Shown piece by piece: positions 1 to 6,567 of a stretch of 35,643 nucleotides of DNA. The DNA comes from Lachnospiraceae bacterium. GTDB taxonomy: Bacteria; Bacillota; Clostridia; Lachnospirales; Lachnospiraceae. Numbering within the stretch: position 1 is the stretch's first letter; every line of letters starts with the position of its first letter. A program made the position numbers and the translations under genes. The notes beneath the pieces were generated by a model. That model saw only the letters and a program-made list of their open reading frames with translations. It did no database searches and was not told where the DNA came from. The DNA lies in contig JAAUZV010000011.1 of assembly GCA_014804425.1 (NCBI GenBank), positions 29,250 to 64,892 of the forward strand, read 5' to 3'.

Positions 1-461
1 AATTCTTCGCGGATCAAAAGCTCCCACGCATCTCCGAAAAACGCATCCGGTATCACACTGTGGATCTCCGCCTGTAAGAAGCTCATGCAGCGTCCCATGT
101 CCTCTCCCATCACAGACACGGCATACGCCGGATTCGCGAAGCTTTCCCCGTAATGCTCCGGGAGCACATCCTCATACAGATCGCGGTTCATGAGCTGCAA
201 TTCTTCTAAGGAACGCTCCGAAAGAACCTCTCCCGCCTCGCAAATCGTATTTAGTTTACATAATTCTTCTGCCGTCCGGTAAAAAAAGCATGCATATGCT
301 TCAGGCAGTCCGTGATCGCCGTTCTCCAATTCCTCCAGCAATTCTTCCATACGCGCTGCCGCAAGAAGGCTGCGCTCCTTAAAATCCTCCCCACAAACGC
401 CGGACATCATTTCCGACCGGCTGTTTTCCGTCTCCTGATCCTGTATCATCGGTTCACTCAT
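1..461 (-). CDS. N-terminal part of an M29-like aminopeptidase (runs off left edge)
   Basis: An open frame starts at the ATG at 461 and stays open to the first base, so the gene is cut by the window edge after about 153 codons. A GGAG element lies about 12 bases upstream of the ATG. The visible part is acidic and mostly helical and contains the stretches LEELQLMNRDLYEDVLPEHY and FANPAYAV. These resemble the N-terminal helical region of the M29-type leucyl aminopeptidases I associate with Lachnospiraceae. The metal-binding catalytic residues would lie outside the window, so the function rests on recall of this N-terminal region only. It follows the DUF6142 gene on the same strand. Confidence 0.55.
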   Translation of the reverse strand, partial: MSEPMIQDQETENSRSEMMSGVCGEDFKERSLLAAARMEELLEELENGDHGLPEAYACFFYRTAEELCKLNTICEAGEVLSERSLEELQLMNRDLYEDVLPEHYGESFANPAYAVSVMGEDMGRCMSFLQAEIHSVIPDAFFGDAWELLIREE

Positions 462-511
462 GAGAACTCTACACTCCTTCCGTCAATCTGGTCTTTGTTC
501 CCATCCGCCCG

Positions 512-838
512 TCAAAGCCCATACGCGCCCGCATACAAAATAAAACTGATCGCACACAGCGCCAGCAGGTTCAGAAAGATGCCAAGATAGCAGAAAAAAT
601 AAAATTTGTCTTTTTCCGCCTTGGCAAGCACGCCGAGCACGATGCCAATAAATGAAAAGATCATTGCCAAAAACAGGCTTGCGCCGTACTGGCTCTTAGC
701 ATCGCCCTGCGTCTGAAAGGTCAGCGTCGTCACGATCGCGATCGCGCCGAGTGAGATCACCCCCAGGATGGAGGACATCACTGCGCGCGGCGGATTTTTT
801 TTATCAGTAAAAATATAATTTTTTTTCTTATTCGCCAT
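512..838 (-). CDS. DUF6142-like small membrane protein
   Basis: This encodes 108 residues with a short lysine-rich N-terminus (MANKKKNYIF) followed by three hydrophobic segments at roughly residues 20-40, 52-70 and 79-105, so it is very likely an integral membrane protein of unknown role. It resembles the DUF6142 proteins found beside pyrE in Lachnospiraceae. The start codon is odd: the bases just upstream are a hairpin and T-run with no Shine-Dalgarno sequence, so translation may depend on read-through, a leaderless start or a different start site. It lies downstream of pyrE and the 50-residue membrane protein in the same direction. Confidence 0.65.
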   Translation of the reverse strand: MANKKKNYIFTDKKNPPRAVMSSILGVISLGAIAIVTTLTFQTQGDAKSQYGASLFLAMIFSFIGIVLGVLAKAEKDKFYFFCYLGIFLNLLALCAISFILYAGAYGL

Positions 839-844
839 AATAAA

Positions 845-886
845 AAAGAACGCTTCGCGTTCTTTAAGAATCGCTATGCGATTCTT
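845..886. repeat. Twin adjacent palindromes (two hairpins back to back)
   Basis: Two perfect inverted repeats abut with no gap. The first (845-865) has 9-bp arms AAAGAACGC/GCGTTCTTT around a 3-base loop. The second (866-886) has 9-bp arms AAGAATCGC/GCGATTCTT around a 3-base loop. Read on the minus strand, the first palindrome is followed by a T-rich run and so could terminate the transcript of pyrE and the small membrane gene. That run ends at the ATG of the DUF6142 gene. Confidence 0.75.
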
Positions 887-947
887 TTCGTCCGCAATTT
901 CCTACAGTTCAAAAAGATAGGGTGCTACCGCAGCAACACCCCCACTC

Positions 948-1100
948 CTAAAACATCAGTTTTTTTCTGGAGCCAAGCAGCTTTGCTCCATGAATGATCA
1001 ACATGACTCCTGCCGTGATCCCTGCAACCAGCATGCAGATTCCGAGCACCAAATTAAACGCGCCGGTTTTTCCCATCGTTCTATAGGCCTTCTCTTCCAT
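948..1100 (-). CDS. Conserved 50-residue single-span membrane protein
   Basis: This small gene is shorter than usual length cut-offs. Translation gives a 50-residue protein beginning MEEKAYRTMGKTGAFNLVLG and ending RKKLMF. One long hydrophobic segment (about residues 15-38) with glycines and small residues, followed by a basic tail, indicates one transmembrane helix, possibly a hairpin. A strong AGGAG lies about 9 bases before the ATG at 1100. I recall similar small proteins next to pyrE and DUF6142 in Lachnospiraceae, which supports a real gene. Its function is unknown. Confidence 0.75.
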   Translation of the reverse strand: MEEKAYRTMGKTGAFNLVLGICMLVAGITAGVMLIIHGAKLLGSRKKLMF

Positions 1101-1184
1101 TTTCCGCTTCTCCTTTCACGAAAGAAAATGATTTTAAGCTTCTTTGACCCGGTATTCCCGTGCCGCAAAATCTTGTTCCCCTTC

Positions 1185-1859
1185 CTACTTTGCCCCGTAC
1201 TGCTCATAATAAGCGTCGATTGCCTGCTTGATCGTATCGTTAATGTATATTTTTCCCTCATAGGGCCGATTATACAAATGTTCAATAACTTCTGCCATCG
1301 TGACGATCGCATGCGCATCAAAGCCGTATGTCTCTTTGATCTCCTCTAGCGCGCTCCGCTCTGCCTTTCCCTTTTCCATGCGGTTTAACGAAACCATCAG
1401 TCCGACGATCTCCACATTTCCCTGTTCCTTTAGGATCGGAACCGTCTCCTCTATGGATTTTCCGGAAGTCGTGACGTCCTCAATGATGACAACCCGGTCA
1501 CCGTCTTTTAAGCTGCTGCCCAACAGGATTCCCGCATCTCCGTGATCTTTCGCTTCCTTTCGGTTCGAACAATAACGGACGTCCTTACCGTACAGCTCAG
1601 AAAATGCGATCGCCGTCGCAACGCTTAACGGGATTCCCTTATACGCGGGACCGAACAATACGTCAAAATCCTCCCCGTAATGCTCATGGATCGCCTTTGC
1701 GTAATACTGACCGAGTCTTTTTAACTGCGTTCCCGTCACATAGGAACCGGCATTCATAAAAAACGGCGCTTTCCTTCCGCTCTTTAAGGTAAACTCCCCG
1801 AACTTGAGCACATCACTCTGTGCCATAAACTCGATAAATTCCTGCTTGTACTGTTCCAT
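1185..1859 (-). CDS. pyrE: Orotate phosphoribosyltransferase
   Basis: PyrE transfers the ribose-phosphate of PRPP to orotate to make orotidine monophosphate, the fifth step of de novo pyrimidine synthesis, in the cytoplasm. The 224-residue length is typical. The PRPP-binding motif is clear at residues 123-135 (VVIIEDVTTSGKS); the orotate-site region FTLKSGRKAPFF (23-34) and the catalytic-loop region around YCSNRKEAKDHG (97-108) are also present. A GGAGG lies about 12 bases upstream of the ATG. In related genomes it usually follows pyrF, pyrK and pyrD; here pyrF is 8.9 kb upstream, pyrK and pyrD are not in between, and pyrE has its own promoter. Confidence 0.95.
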   Translation of the reverse strand: MEQYKQEFIEFMAQSDVLKFGEFTLKSGRKAPFFMNAGSYVTGTQLKRLGQYYAKAIHEHYGEDFDVLFGPAYKGIPLSVATAIAFSELYGKDVRYCSNRKEAKDHGDAGILLGSSLKDGDRVVIIEDVTTSGKSIEETVPILKEQGNVEIVGLMVSLNRMEKGKAERSALEEIKETYGFDAHAIVTMAEVIEHLYNRPYEGKIYINDTIKQAIDAYYEQYGAK

Positions 1860-1901
1860 GCTATCTCAAAACCTCCGGAAATGATTTCCAATATCCTTTT
1901 C

Positions 1902-1930
1902 ATACTACCATAAAAATTTCAAATATTCAA
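1902..1930 (-). promoter_or_regulatory. Sigma-A-type promoter for pyrE
   Basis: On the minus strand a -35 TTGAAT (1925-1930) and a -10 TAGTAT (1902-1907) are separated by exactly 17 bases and lie about 45 bases upstream of the pyrE start. This would let pyrE be transcribed independently of pyrF. No PyrR-type attenuator was seen. Confidence 0.6.
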
Positions 1931-1943
1931 TCGGTTTTGCCAA

Positions 1944-2087
1944 TTAAACACTCTCTTCTTCTGCCATGGCACAGTGCAGTATAATCATTCTGTCCTCCGA
2001 CCGGCTCATCTTGTAAAAGTCAATTTGACGCTTCCATATAATCATCCTGCCCTTGTCTTTCAGTAATTTACTATGCTGTTTCATCAT
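1944..2087 (-). CDS. Doubtful 47-residue ORF between the island and pyrE
   Basis: An open frame of 47 codons runs from the ATG at 2087 to a TAA at 1944. It overlaps the end of the upstream 153-codon gene by 17 bases. It includes the stretches MIIWKRQIDFYKMSRSEDRM and HCAMAEEESV. There is no good ribosome binding site, so it may be the end of a decayed gene rather than a working one. I do not recognise it. It fills most of the gap between the island genes and the pyrE promoter. Confidence 0.25.
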   Translation of the reverse strand: MMKQHSKLLKDKGRMIIWKRQIDFYKMSRSEDRMIILHCAMAEEESV

Positions 2088-2532
2088 CTACTATCATAAT
2101 TGACTGCAAATTGACAATGTCATATAAATAGATTTGACACCAAGTTATTGCATCCTCATCAAATTCTTCATCATCCAGCGCGAATTCATCAGAATATTGG
2201 ATAATTATGGCGACATTAAATTTATCATTGCTTTCATTGATTACTCTTTCTAATTCCTCTTCCGTATCTCTAATGACCACCGCACATGGATATTCCATTA
2301 AATCATATAATGTTATTTGGTTTCCACATGATGTGCAGGATGCTATCACTTTAGGTTCAGAATTCTTATAAACAACAAATTCTTTATTTCCACAATTACA
2401 ACTAATTTCATAAGCAAACGTAAATTCTCCATAAATACTATCGCTAAAAAACTTATTTCTCCCCTGAATCTGTTTTGCATACTTTTTAATATGGCCAGGT
2501 GCATAAATCATTTGCATTTTCCCTTCCTGCAT
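2071..2532 (-). CDS. Hypothetical 153-residue protein with a possible zinc ribbon
   Basis: Residues about 45-75 contain CNCG and, roughly 20 residues later, CTSCGN, a four-cysteine pattern that could bind zinc as a ribbon. The C-terminal half is very acidic (runs of D and E) with hydrophobic strands, which is common in toxin-neutralising immunity proteins. The ATG at 2532 has an AAGGA about 5 bases upstream. The gene starts 10 bases after the colicin-type immunity gene, so the two are probably co-transcribed. I do not recognise the family; a role in immunity is inferred only from context. Confidence 0.55.
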   Translation of the reverse strand: MQEGKMQMIYAPGHIKKYAKQIQGRNKFFSDSIYGEFTFAYEISCNCGNKEFVVYKNSEPKVIASCTSCGNQITLYDLMEYPCAVVIRDTEEELERVINESNDKFNVAIIIQYSDEFALDDEEFDEDAITWCQIYLYDIVNLQSIMIVDDETA

Positions 2533-2541
2533 ACTATCCTT

Positions 2542-2781
2542 CTAAACTCCTTTCATTGCCAAATCCACAATTTCATCAACTGTTGGCTCTGAAGGTAAAC
2601 CTACTAATTCAGGATAGTATATTAAATCCGTACCTCCTGGATGATTTATACTTCTTTTGAATTTTACCACCAACGCATGGTGCTCTTCTTCTGGCAGCAG
2701 CTCATTGGTAACGGGATCCCTCATAGTTATTATTTTATTAACTAAATCAATCAATTCTTCTCTTGTCATTTTCTGAGACAT
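2542..2781 (-). CDS. Colicin E/pyocin (Im7/Im9-type) immunity protein
   Basis: Proteins of this family bind and block the nuclease domain of colicin E- or pyocin S-type toxins. The 79-residue length is close to Im7/Im9 (about 86). The diagnostic motif is present: HPGGTDLIYYPE at about residues 47-58 matches the HPxGSDLIYYP helix III region of Im9, whose two tyrosines form the core toxin contact. The N-terminus (MTREELIDLVNKI) fits helix I, and the C-terminus (VDEIVDLAMKG) fits helix IV. GGAG lies 7 bases before the ATG. No HNH nuclease toxin gene is next to it, so it is an orphan immunity gene in this window. Confidence 0.85.
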   Translation of the reverse strand: MSQKMTREELIDLVNKIITMRDPVTNELLPEEEHHALVVKFKRSINHPGGTDLIYYPELVGLPSEPTVDEIVDLAMKGV

Positions 2782-2830
2782 ATTATCGCTCCTCTTTCAT
2801 AACATTTTTTATTTCTTGTTTGAAAATTCT

Positions 2831-2902
2831 CTATAAATAATTATGGGATAATCGCATCTCTGTTAGATTTCCTTGTTTATTATAAACATGCTCATAGGAA
2901 TT
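2831..2902 (-). pseudogene. YD-repeat (Rhs-type) relic
   Basis: The gap between two immunity-like genes translates, in a frame different from the upstream gene, as NSYEHVYNKQGNLTEMR and then reaches a stop. This fits the YD-repeat consensus (Y-x-Y-[DN]-x-x-G-[NR]-L-T) of Rhs and WapA toxin cores. It has no start codon or ribosome binding site, so it is best read as a leftover of a larger Rhs gene. Confidence 0.45.
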
Positions 2903-2909
2903 CACAATT

Positions 2910-3431
2910 TTACAGCTTTATATTATCTTCTAAAATTTTTCCTTTCATTACATATCCTTCTTTTTCCTCCTCTCTTGCCATGGTACGTTTCAGAATTTTC
3001 AACATCACTGATTTGAAATCTGTCGAACAGCTTTTACTTATTGACTTTCCAAATAACACCATATCTTCTTCTTTATATCTCAATATAGTCATACCTATAT
3101 ATCGATCTATAAACTCCTCATAACCAGAACCATACCAGTTTTTCCATGTATCTTTTTTCCCTTCATTGTATATTTCTTCTAACCCTTTTACCAACTCTTC
3201 GAATCCCTCTTTTATATTTTTTTCAACTGCCCATAAAGTCATTCGCGCTATTTCTATTATTTGACTATACTCTATATATTCGGAATCCGTAATAATCAGC
3301 TTGCACAATGGTACTATGTCTTCTGTTGATAATTCGATATCTCCTCTCTTTACACCATCCTCAATATCATCAAATAACTCTACATTTCCTTCTTGAATCG
3401 CTTGATACATTCGTTGAATAAATTCTTTCAT
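2910..3431 (-). CDS. Hypothetical helical protein, possible immunity protein
   Basis: This encodes 173 residues, rich in E, K and I and predicted to be almost all helical, with no cysteine pair, signal peptide or membrane segment. I chose the second ATG (3431) because the AGGG lies 6-7 bases upstream of it, while the first ATG (3437) overlaps that element. Size, AT-rich base composition and position in a row of immunity genes suggest another immunity protein. The helical make-up recalls HEAT-like or Imm30-type proteins, but I cannot assign a family. Confidence 0.55.
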   Translation of the reverse strand: MKEFIQRMYQAIQEGNVELFDDIEDGVKRGDIELSTEDIVPLCKLIITDSEYIEYSQIIEIARMTLWAVEKNIKEGFEELVKGLEEIYNEGKKDTWKNWYGSGYEEFIDRYIGMTILRYKEEDMVLFGKSISKSCSTDFKSVMLKILKRTMAREEEKEGYVMKGKILEDNIKL

Positions 3432-3453
3432 TGACATCCCTCATCTTTCATTT

Positions 3454-3531
3454 TCAAAGTTCAGCAGCACCTGCCCTGCTCTGTCCTCCGGCATTATACT
3501 CATACTGCTGAACGGTACACCGGGCGTCCCC
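3454..3531 (-). pseudogene. GC-rich patch, possible Rhs-core relic
   Basis: This 78-base stretch is clearly richer in G and C than the genes on either side. One minus-strand frame reads GDARCTVQQYEYNAGGQ and ends at a TGA. QQYEYNAGGQ resembles a YD repeat. No start or ribosome binding site fits. The abrupt change in composition supports a different origin from the neighbouring AT-rich genes, but the match is short and the assignment is tentative. Confidence 0.3.
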
Positions 3532-3557
3532 TCAGATAAACCAAACTAATCACACAA

Positions 3558-4070
3558 TTAATTATAATTTTTACTAACACTATTAAATTGATCTAAAAAT
3601 TGTTCAAAAACATCGTCCACAATTCCTTTTTTCAAAAAGAAATCATATGCTTTTTTTCCATCAAAAGAATATATTATTCTTGCTTCAGATTCATTTTCTA
3701 TAAGTTTCACTATAGTACCTGAAAAAACATCAAGGCCAATTTCAATACTAAATCTAGCCCATGTTTCAGCTATCGCTTGCTCCTCATATTTGGGGTTGTC
3801 TACAAATGCCTGACCACTTAAGAAATAGAATGCTTTATCCTTATTCATTTTATAAAACAACTCATGAAACCTATTTCCATTATCATGAACAATTCTAGGT
3901 AAAAACACAAAAACATCGCTTAATATTGTTGTATGTGTAATATCACCTATCATCATCCCCTGTATCCAATAACATATATTCCCCCAAATATATGTTTTTT
4001 TTGTTTGCTCAATGCTATATTGAATAGCAAATTGATTCTTTTTACCTATAATATTATCATTGTATTTCAT
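3558..4070 (-). CDS. Imm42-like immunity protein (tentative)
   Basis: This is a 170-residue protein if started at the ATG at 4070, which has AAGGA about 9 bases upstream. The frame is open 54 bases further upstream (to 4124), but that extension translates as the end of an Rhs core followed by a short linker, so it is probably not part of the protein. The opening IIGKKNQFAIQYSIEQ, a following region with ICYWIQGMMIGD, and an acidic C-terminal half resemble my recollection of Immunity protein 42, which protects against the C-terminal domain of polymorphic toxins. The Rhs relic directly upstream supports an origin as the immunity partner of an Rhs toxin tip. No membrane segment is seen. Confidence 0.6.
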   Translation of the reverse strand: MKYNDNIIGKKNQFAIQYSIEQTKKTYIWGNICYWIQGMMIGDITHTTILSDVFVFLPRIVHDNGNRFHELFYKMNKDKAFYFLSGQAFVDNPKYEEQAIAETWARFSIEIGLDVFSGTIVKLIENESEARIIYSFDGKKAYDFFLKKGIVDDVFEQFLDQFNSVSKNYN

Positions 4071-4115
4071 TTTTATTTTCCTTTCGGAGACAAACCTAAT
4101 AAACTTAATATTGAA

Positions 4116-4184
4116 GTCCTGCATAAATCGCCCAAGAACAGGATTATAGTACCTTGCCCGCAGATAATACTGCTCTGTGATCAG
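4116..4184 (-). pseudogene. Rhs core C-terminal signature, truncated
   Basis: Read on the minus strand this stretch gives LITEQYYLRARYYNPVLGRF followed by MQD. YYLRARYYNPxLGRFMQED is the hallmark end of the Rhs-repeat core, just before the variable toxin. Here the reading breaks off straight after this point, and the frame runs through a short linker into the Imm42-like gene, so the rest of the core end and the toxin domain are missing. Upstream, the relic starts within 15-20 bases of the stop of the neighbouring gene. It is a remnant, not a working gene. Confidence 0.85.
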
Positions 4185-4203
4185 AAATGTGATAAATGAA
4201 CCC

Positions 4204-4611
4204 TCAACTATTCACTTCATACCTATTGGTTTTCGGATTACATACTAATGGCTTAATATTCTGAATTCTCCCCACAGCAAACATACATCCTATTCTATCA
4301 TTTTGTTTACCTTGAATGTTTAGTTCATATCTATTTTCCTTTTCGCTAATTGTAAAAACATCTATCTCAAATGGTCCGTTATTAACAAATAACTGTGCCT
4401 CTTTTATGCAGAAAAAATCTATTTTTAAGTAAACTTTTTCCCATTCTTCCCATTTTATAGGCGGATTTTTAACTTCATGACTGACAACGATATCTAATGA
4501 CAATTTGCCTGCAATTGCATCTAATATAGCATTCTCTATCATAGAATCTGCTAATGTAATATCTTCACCAAATATTTTTTGCAGTGCAAACCAGTTTTCT
4601 ATTCCTTTCAC
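4204..4611 (-). CDS. Imm50-like hypothetical protein (tentative)
   Basis: This encodes 135 residues. The start is a GTG at 4611 with GGAGGG 6-7 bases upstream. The layout is a helical N-terminus (NWFALQKIFGE), a stretch of alternating strands with PPIKWEEWEKVYLKIDFF, and a C-terminal strand region. It recalls Immunity protein 50, in which a similar pattern of tryptophan followed by paired strands occurs, but the match is from memory and weak. It is soluble, with no signal peptide. It sits directly upstream of the Rhs relic. Confidence 0.5.
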   Translation of the reverse strand: MKGIENWFALQKIFGEDITLADSMIENAILDAIAGKLSLDIVVSHEVKNPPIKWEEWEKVYLKIDFFCIKEAQLFVNNGPFEIDVFTISEKENRYELNIQGKQNDRIGCMFAVGRIQNIKPLVCNPKTNRYEVNS

Positions 4612-4664
4612 TTGTTTCCCTCCTCATGAACACATTTTGTATCAATCCGAGAACTTATTTTTTA

Positions 4665-4889
4665 TTATTCCAAAGCATAAATATTTATGCCCCCACAGCT
4701 AGCAGCCACAAATATAGCAGATAAAAATTCATATATTTTTTCGTCCGGTAATAATTCAGTTATGTTTTGCCAGAAACACAATAATTTTCGTATGTGTAAC
4801 AGGTCTTCAATATCATTCATGCAGATATATCCATATGTCCTCATGTCTGATCGTAAGTGATGCAAAACTTCCTTTGTTAAACTGAGCAC
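4665..4889 (-). pseudogene. Fragment related to the C-terminal part of the DUF4291 gene
   Basis: The 74-codon frame (GTG at 4889, no Shine-Dalgarno) contains ITELLPDEKIYEFL, matching ITELLPDEKTYEFL in the DUF4291 protein at 9342-10013. The similarity is also at DNA level: 4724-4770 and 9464-9510 are nearly identical, with only a handful of mismatches. On either side the two diverge. It is therefore probably a duplicated or partly deleted piece of a DUF4291-type gene. Its own ending, with SAIFVAASCGGINIY, is unlike the other copy, so a short working protein cannot be ruled out. Confidence 0.5.
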
Positions 4890-4903
4890 ATTTTGAAAAC
4901 ACT

Positions 4904-5452
4904 TTAGTCAAAGTATTTGAATTCCTCGCCGTCATTAAGGCTAACTTGGAATTGCTTTACATCTTTTGCCTTAGTACCGTAGCGAATGACGTTCGCATGG
5001 AGTTTCCCTAATTTCATATAGAACGTGTGACTGTTCCCTCCTATTTCTTCAACAACTTCCTGCCACGGTCTGTTGTTGATAAGCAATGTCCCCGAAAAAT
5101 TATATTTCGGCATTTCCATTGGGTATTTTTTTGCATCGCCTAACTTTATCCAAAAACAATGCACTGTTTTTCGCTCATGTGTAGAAACCATAAGTCCCAA
5201 ATCATCCCAATAATAATCCATTTCCGAAAACTTCTCGGGTGAAAGATTATAATTCTTGCAGACCATATCTTTATAACTTTTCATACCCTTATTTCTATCG
5301 GCAATACGGCGTGGTTCACCGAACATATCAATAAGTTCCGATACCCTTGCCGGTATTGTGAATTGCTTTCCGTTAATAACAAAATAATCATCACACAAAT
5401 CAATAGTTACCGGAATAATATCCTTAGGTTGCTTTTTACCAAATAATGCCAT
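4904..5452 (-). CDS. DUF7738-like protein
   Basis: This encodes 182 residues from the ATG at 5452, which has GGGAG 7 bases upstream. A longer frame opens at 5518 but begins inside the end of the upstream gene, lacks a ribosome binding site and would add a hydrophobic stretch, so I prefer the shorter form. The protein starts MALFGKKQPKD and contains DDYFVINGKQFTIPA, ELIDMFGEPRR, YYWDDLGLMV and FSGTLLINNRPW, an order I associate with DUF7738, found near toxin-immunity genes. It is soluble. The biochemical role is unknown. Confidence 0.6.
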   Translation of the reverse strand: MALFGKKQPKDIIPVTIDLCDDYFVINGKQFTIPARVSELIDMFGEPRRIADRNKGMKSYKDMVCKNYNLSPEKFSEMDYYWDDLGLMVSTHERKTVHCFWIKLGDAKKYPMEMPKYNFSGTLLINNRPWQEVVEEIGGNSHTFYMKLGKLHANVIRYGTKAKDVKQFQVSLNDGEEFKYFD

Positions 5453-5510
5453 TATTATCTCCCTTACGTAATAGAAATAAATTAATATCGAAATAAAAGC
5501 TCTTACGAGC

Positions 5511-6200
5511 TCAATCATATTCTTCCGAAATAAACCTAAAATCTTCAGTGGTTCTTATTTTTTTGAGAACGTGGCTCTTGATCCGTTCCGCGAAGGTCTC
5601 CGCCGCTTTGTTATACAACCTGTTTTTTAAACGGTTATCGGTACACATCAGCATAACGCCAAGCGTTTCTCGGTCAAGCTCAAGCCTGTTTTCTATGGGG
5701 AAATTTCCGCTATTATCCGCTGCCGTAATTTTTCCGTCATATTTGTCGATAACCGCTTGTACTTCCTCGGGCGTGGCGGTCTTGACAGCAATATCAACTG
5801 CTTCTCCATCGTAAAACTTCTCGATGAAAATCCTCTGCAACGTTTGTTTTCGCTTGATTATCACATCAGAAATCTTATCTGCCTCTGCCTTGACAAATTT
5901 CATAATGACTCTCTCCGGCACCATAACACTCTTGTAATAGATGTATATCAAGCGTGTTCCGGAAAGTTCAACCCTCTCGATAGTTCCGTTACCGTCGTAT
6001 ACCACTGTGAGCGCATCAGGCATAAGTTCCCGCGGAACCGTGTACAGTCTTGCCTCGCCGCCGTATTTGGGTACGTTATATGTTATCAACTGATATTCGT
6101 TATTATAGTCGAACTCCAGGCAGTCGCCTGCATCAGTTTCAATTTCATCCAATTTAAATTTGCCCGCTTTGAAGTTCAGCGGAATTTTATAATTGCTCAT
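5511..6200 (-). CDS. Hypothetical 229-residue protein
   Basis: The ATG at 6200 has AAAGGAG about 10 bases upstream, so it is well supported as a gene. The N-terminal half is rich in beta strands (FKAGKFKLDEIETDAGDCLE, GGEARLYTVPREL) and the C-terminal half is helical and charged (DRETLGVMLMCTDNRLKNRL). There is no signal peptide, membrane segment or known motif. Its base composition is less AT-rich than its neighbours, closer to that of the host, hinting at a different source. Its end lies within the longer open frame of the DUF7738-like gene, so the two are probably a pair. The family is not recognised. Confidence 0.6.
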   Translation of the reverse strand: MSNYKIPLNFKAGKFKLDEIETDAGDCLEFDYNNEYQLITYNVPKYGGEARLYTVPRELMPDALTVVYDGNGTIERVELSGTRLIYIYYKSVMVPERVIMKFVKAEADKISDVIIKRKQTLQRIFIEKFYDGEAVDIAVKTATPEEVQAVIDKYDGKITAADNSGNFPIENRLELDRETLGVMLMCTDNRLKNRLYNKAAETFAERIKSHVLKKIRTTEDFRFISEEYD

Positions 6201-6259
6201 ATGTATGTTTCTCCTTTGATTTTCAGCCGTTACCTTTACTAAATTCAGAAAGCTTTAAG

Positions 6260-6549
6260 TTATTTTGATAAAAATCCTTTTACAGCGTTCTTTATTTCTT
6301 CCTCGACATCCTGTTTTTCCAAAATATCATTTAATGCTTTTACATATTGATCAGTGTTCCCACCTGCATTTTTTATCCTGTTTATCATCCATGCTGTATG
6401 CAATGTCTTTCCATAAAAAGCAAAAGAGGTTCACCAACAGAAATTCCCAAATTCTCTTTTTCGATTTCAAATATACACTTTTCTTATACTTCTTCAAAAT
6501 TATCACTATCGATCTGTTCTTCCATCTCATTTATTAAGTTCTCAATCAT
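6260..6549 (-). pseudogene. Broken small gene with in-frame stop and frameshift
   Basis: A good ribosome binding site (GGAGG) and ATG at 6549 start the frame MIENLINEMEEQIDSDNFEE, which hits TAA after 21 codons. The same frame then continues in a protein-like way (EKCIFEIEKENLGISVGEP) and shifts frame near there; the new frame gives FYGKTLHTAWMINRIKNAGG and ends LEKQDVEEEIKNAVKGFLSK. Joined up, it would be a protein of about 95 residues. The parts are too coherent for chance, so this is a decayed gene. It starts just after the nucleotidyltransferase gene and was probably its partner. The family is not recognised. Confidence 0.6.
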
Positions 6550-6567
6550 TTTTATTTCCTCCATAAA

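Noticed and set aside
512..590. Plus-strand frame across the left edge genes (312-590)
   Set aside because: It is antisense to the aminopeptidase-like and DUF6142 genes and has no start signals.
4071..4124. N-terminal extension of the Imm42-like gene
   Set aside because: These codons begin inside the Rhs core relic and continue through a linker; the ribosome binding site supports the start at 4070.
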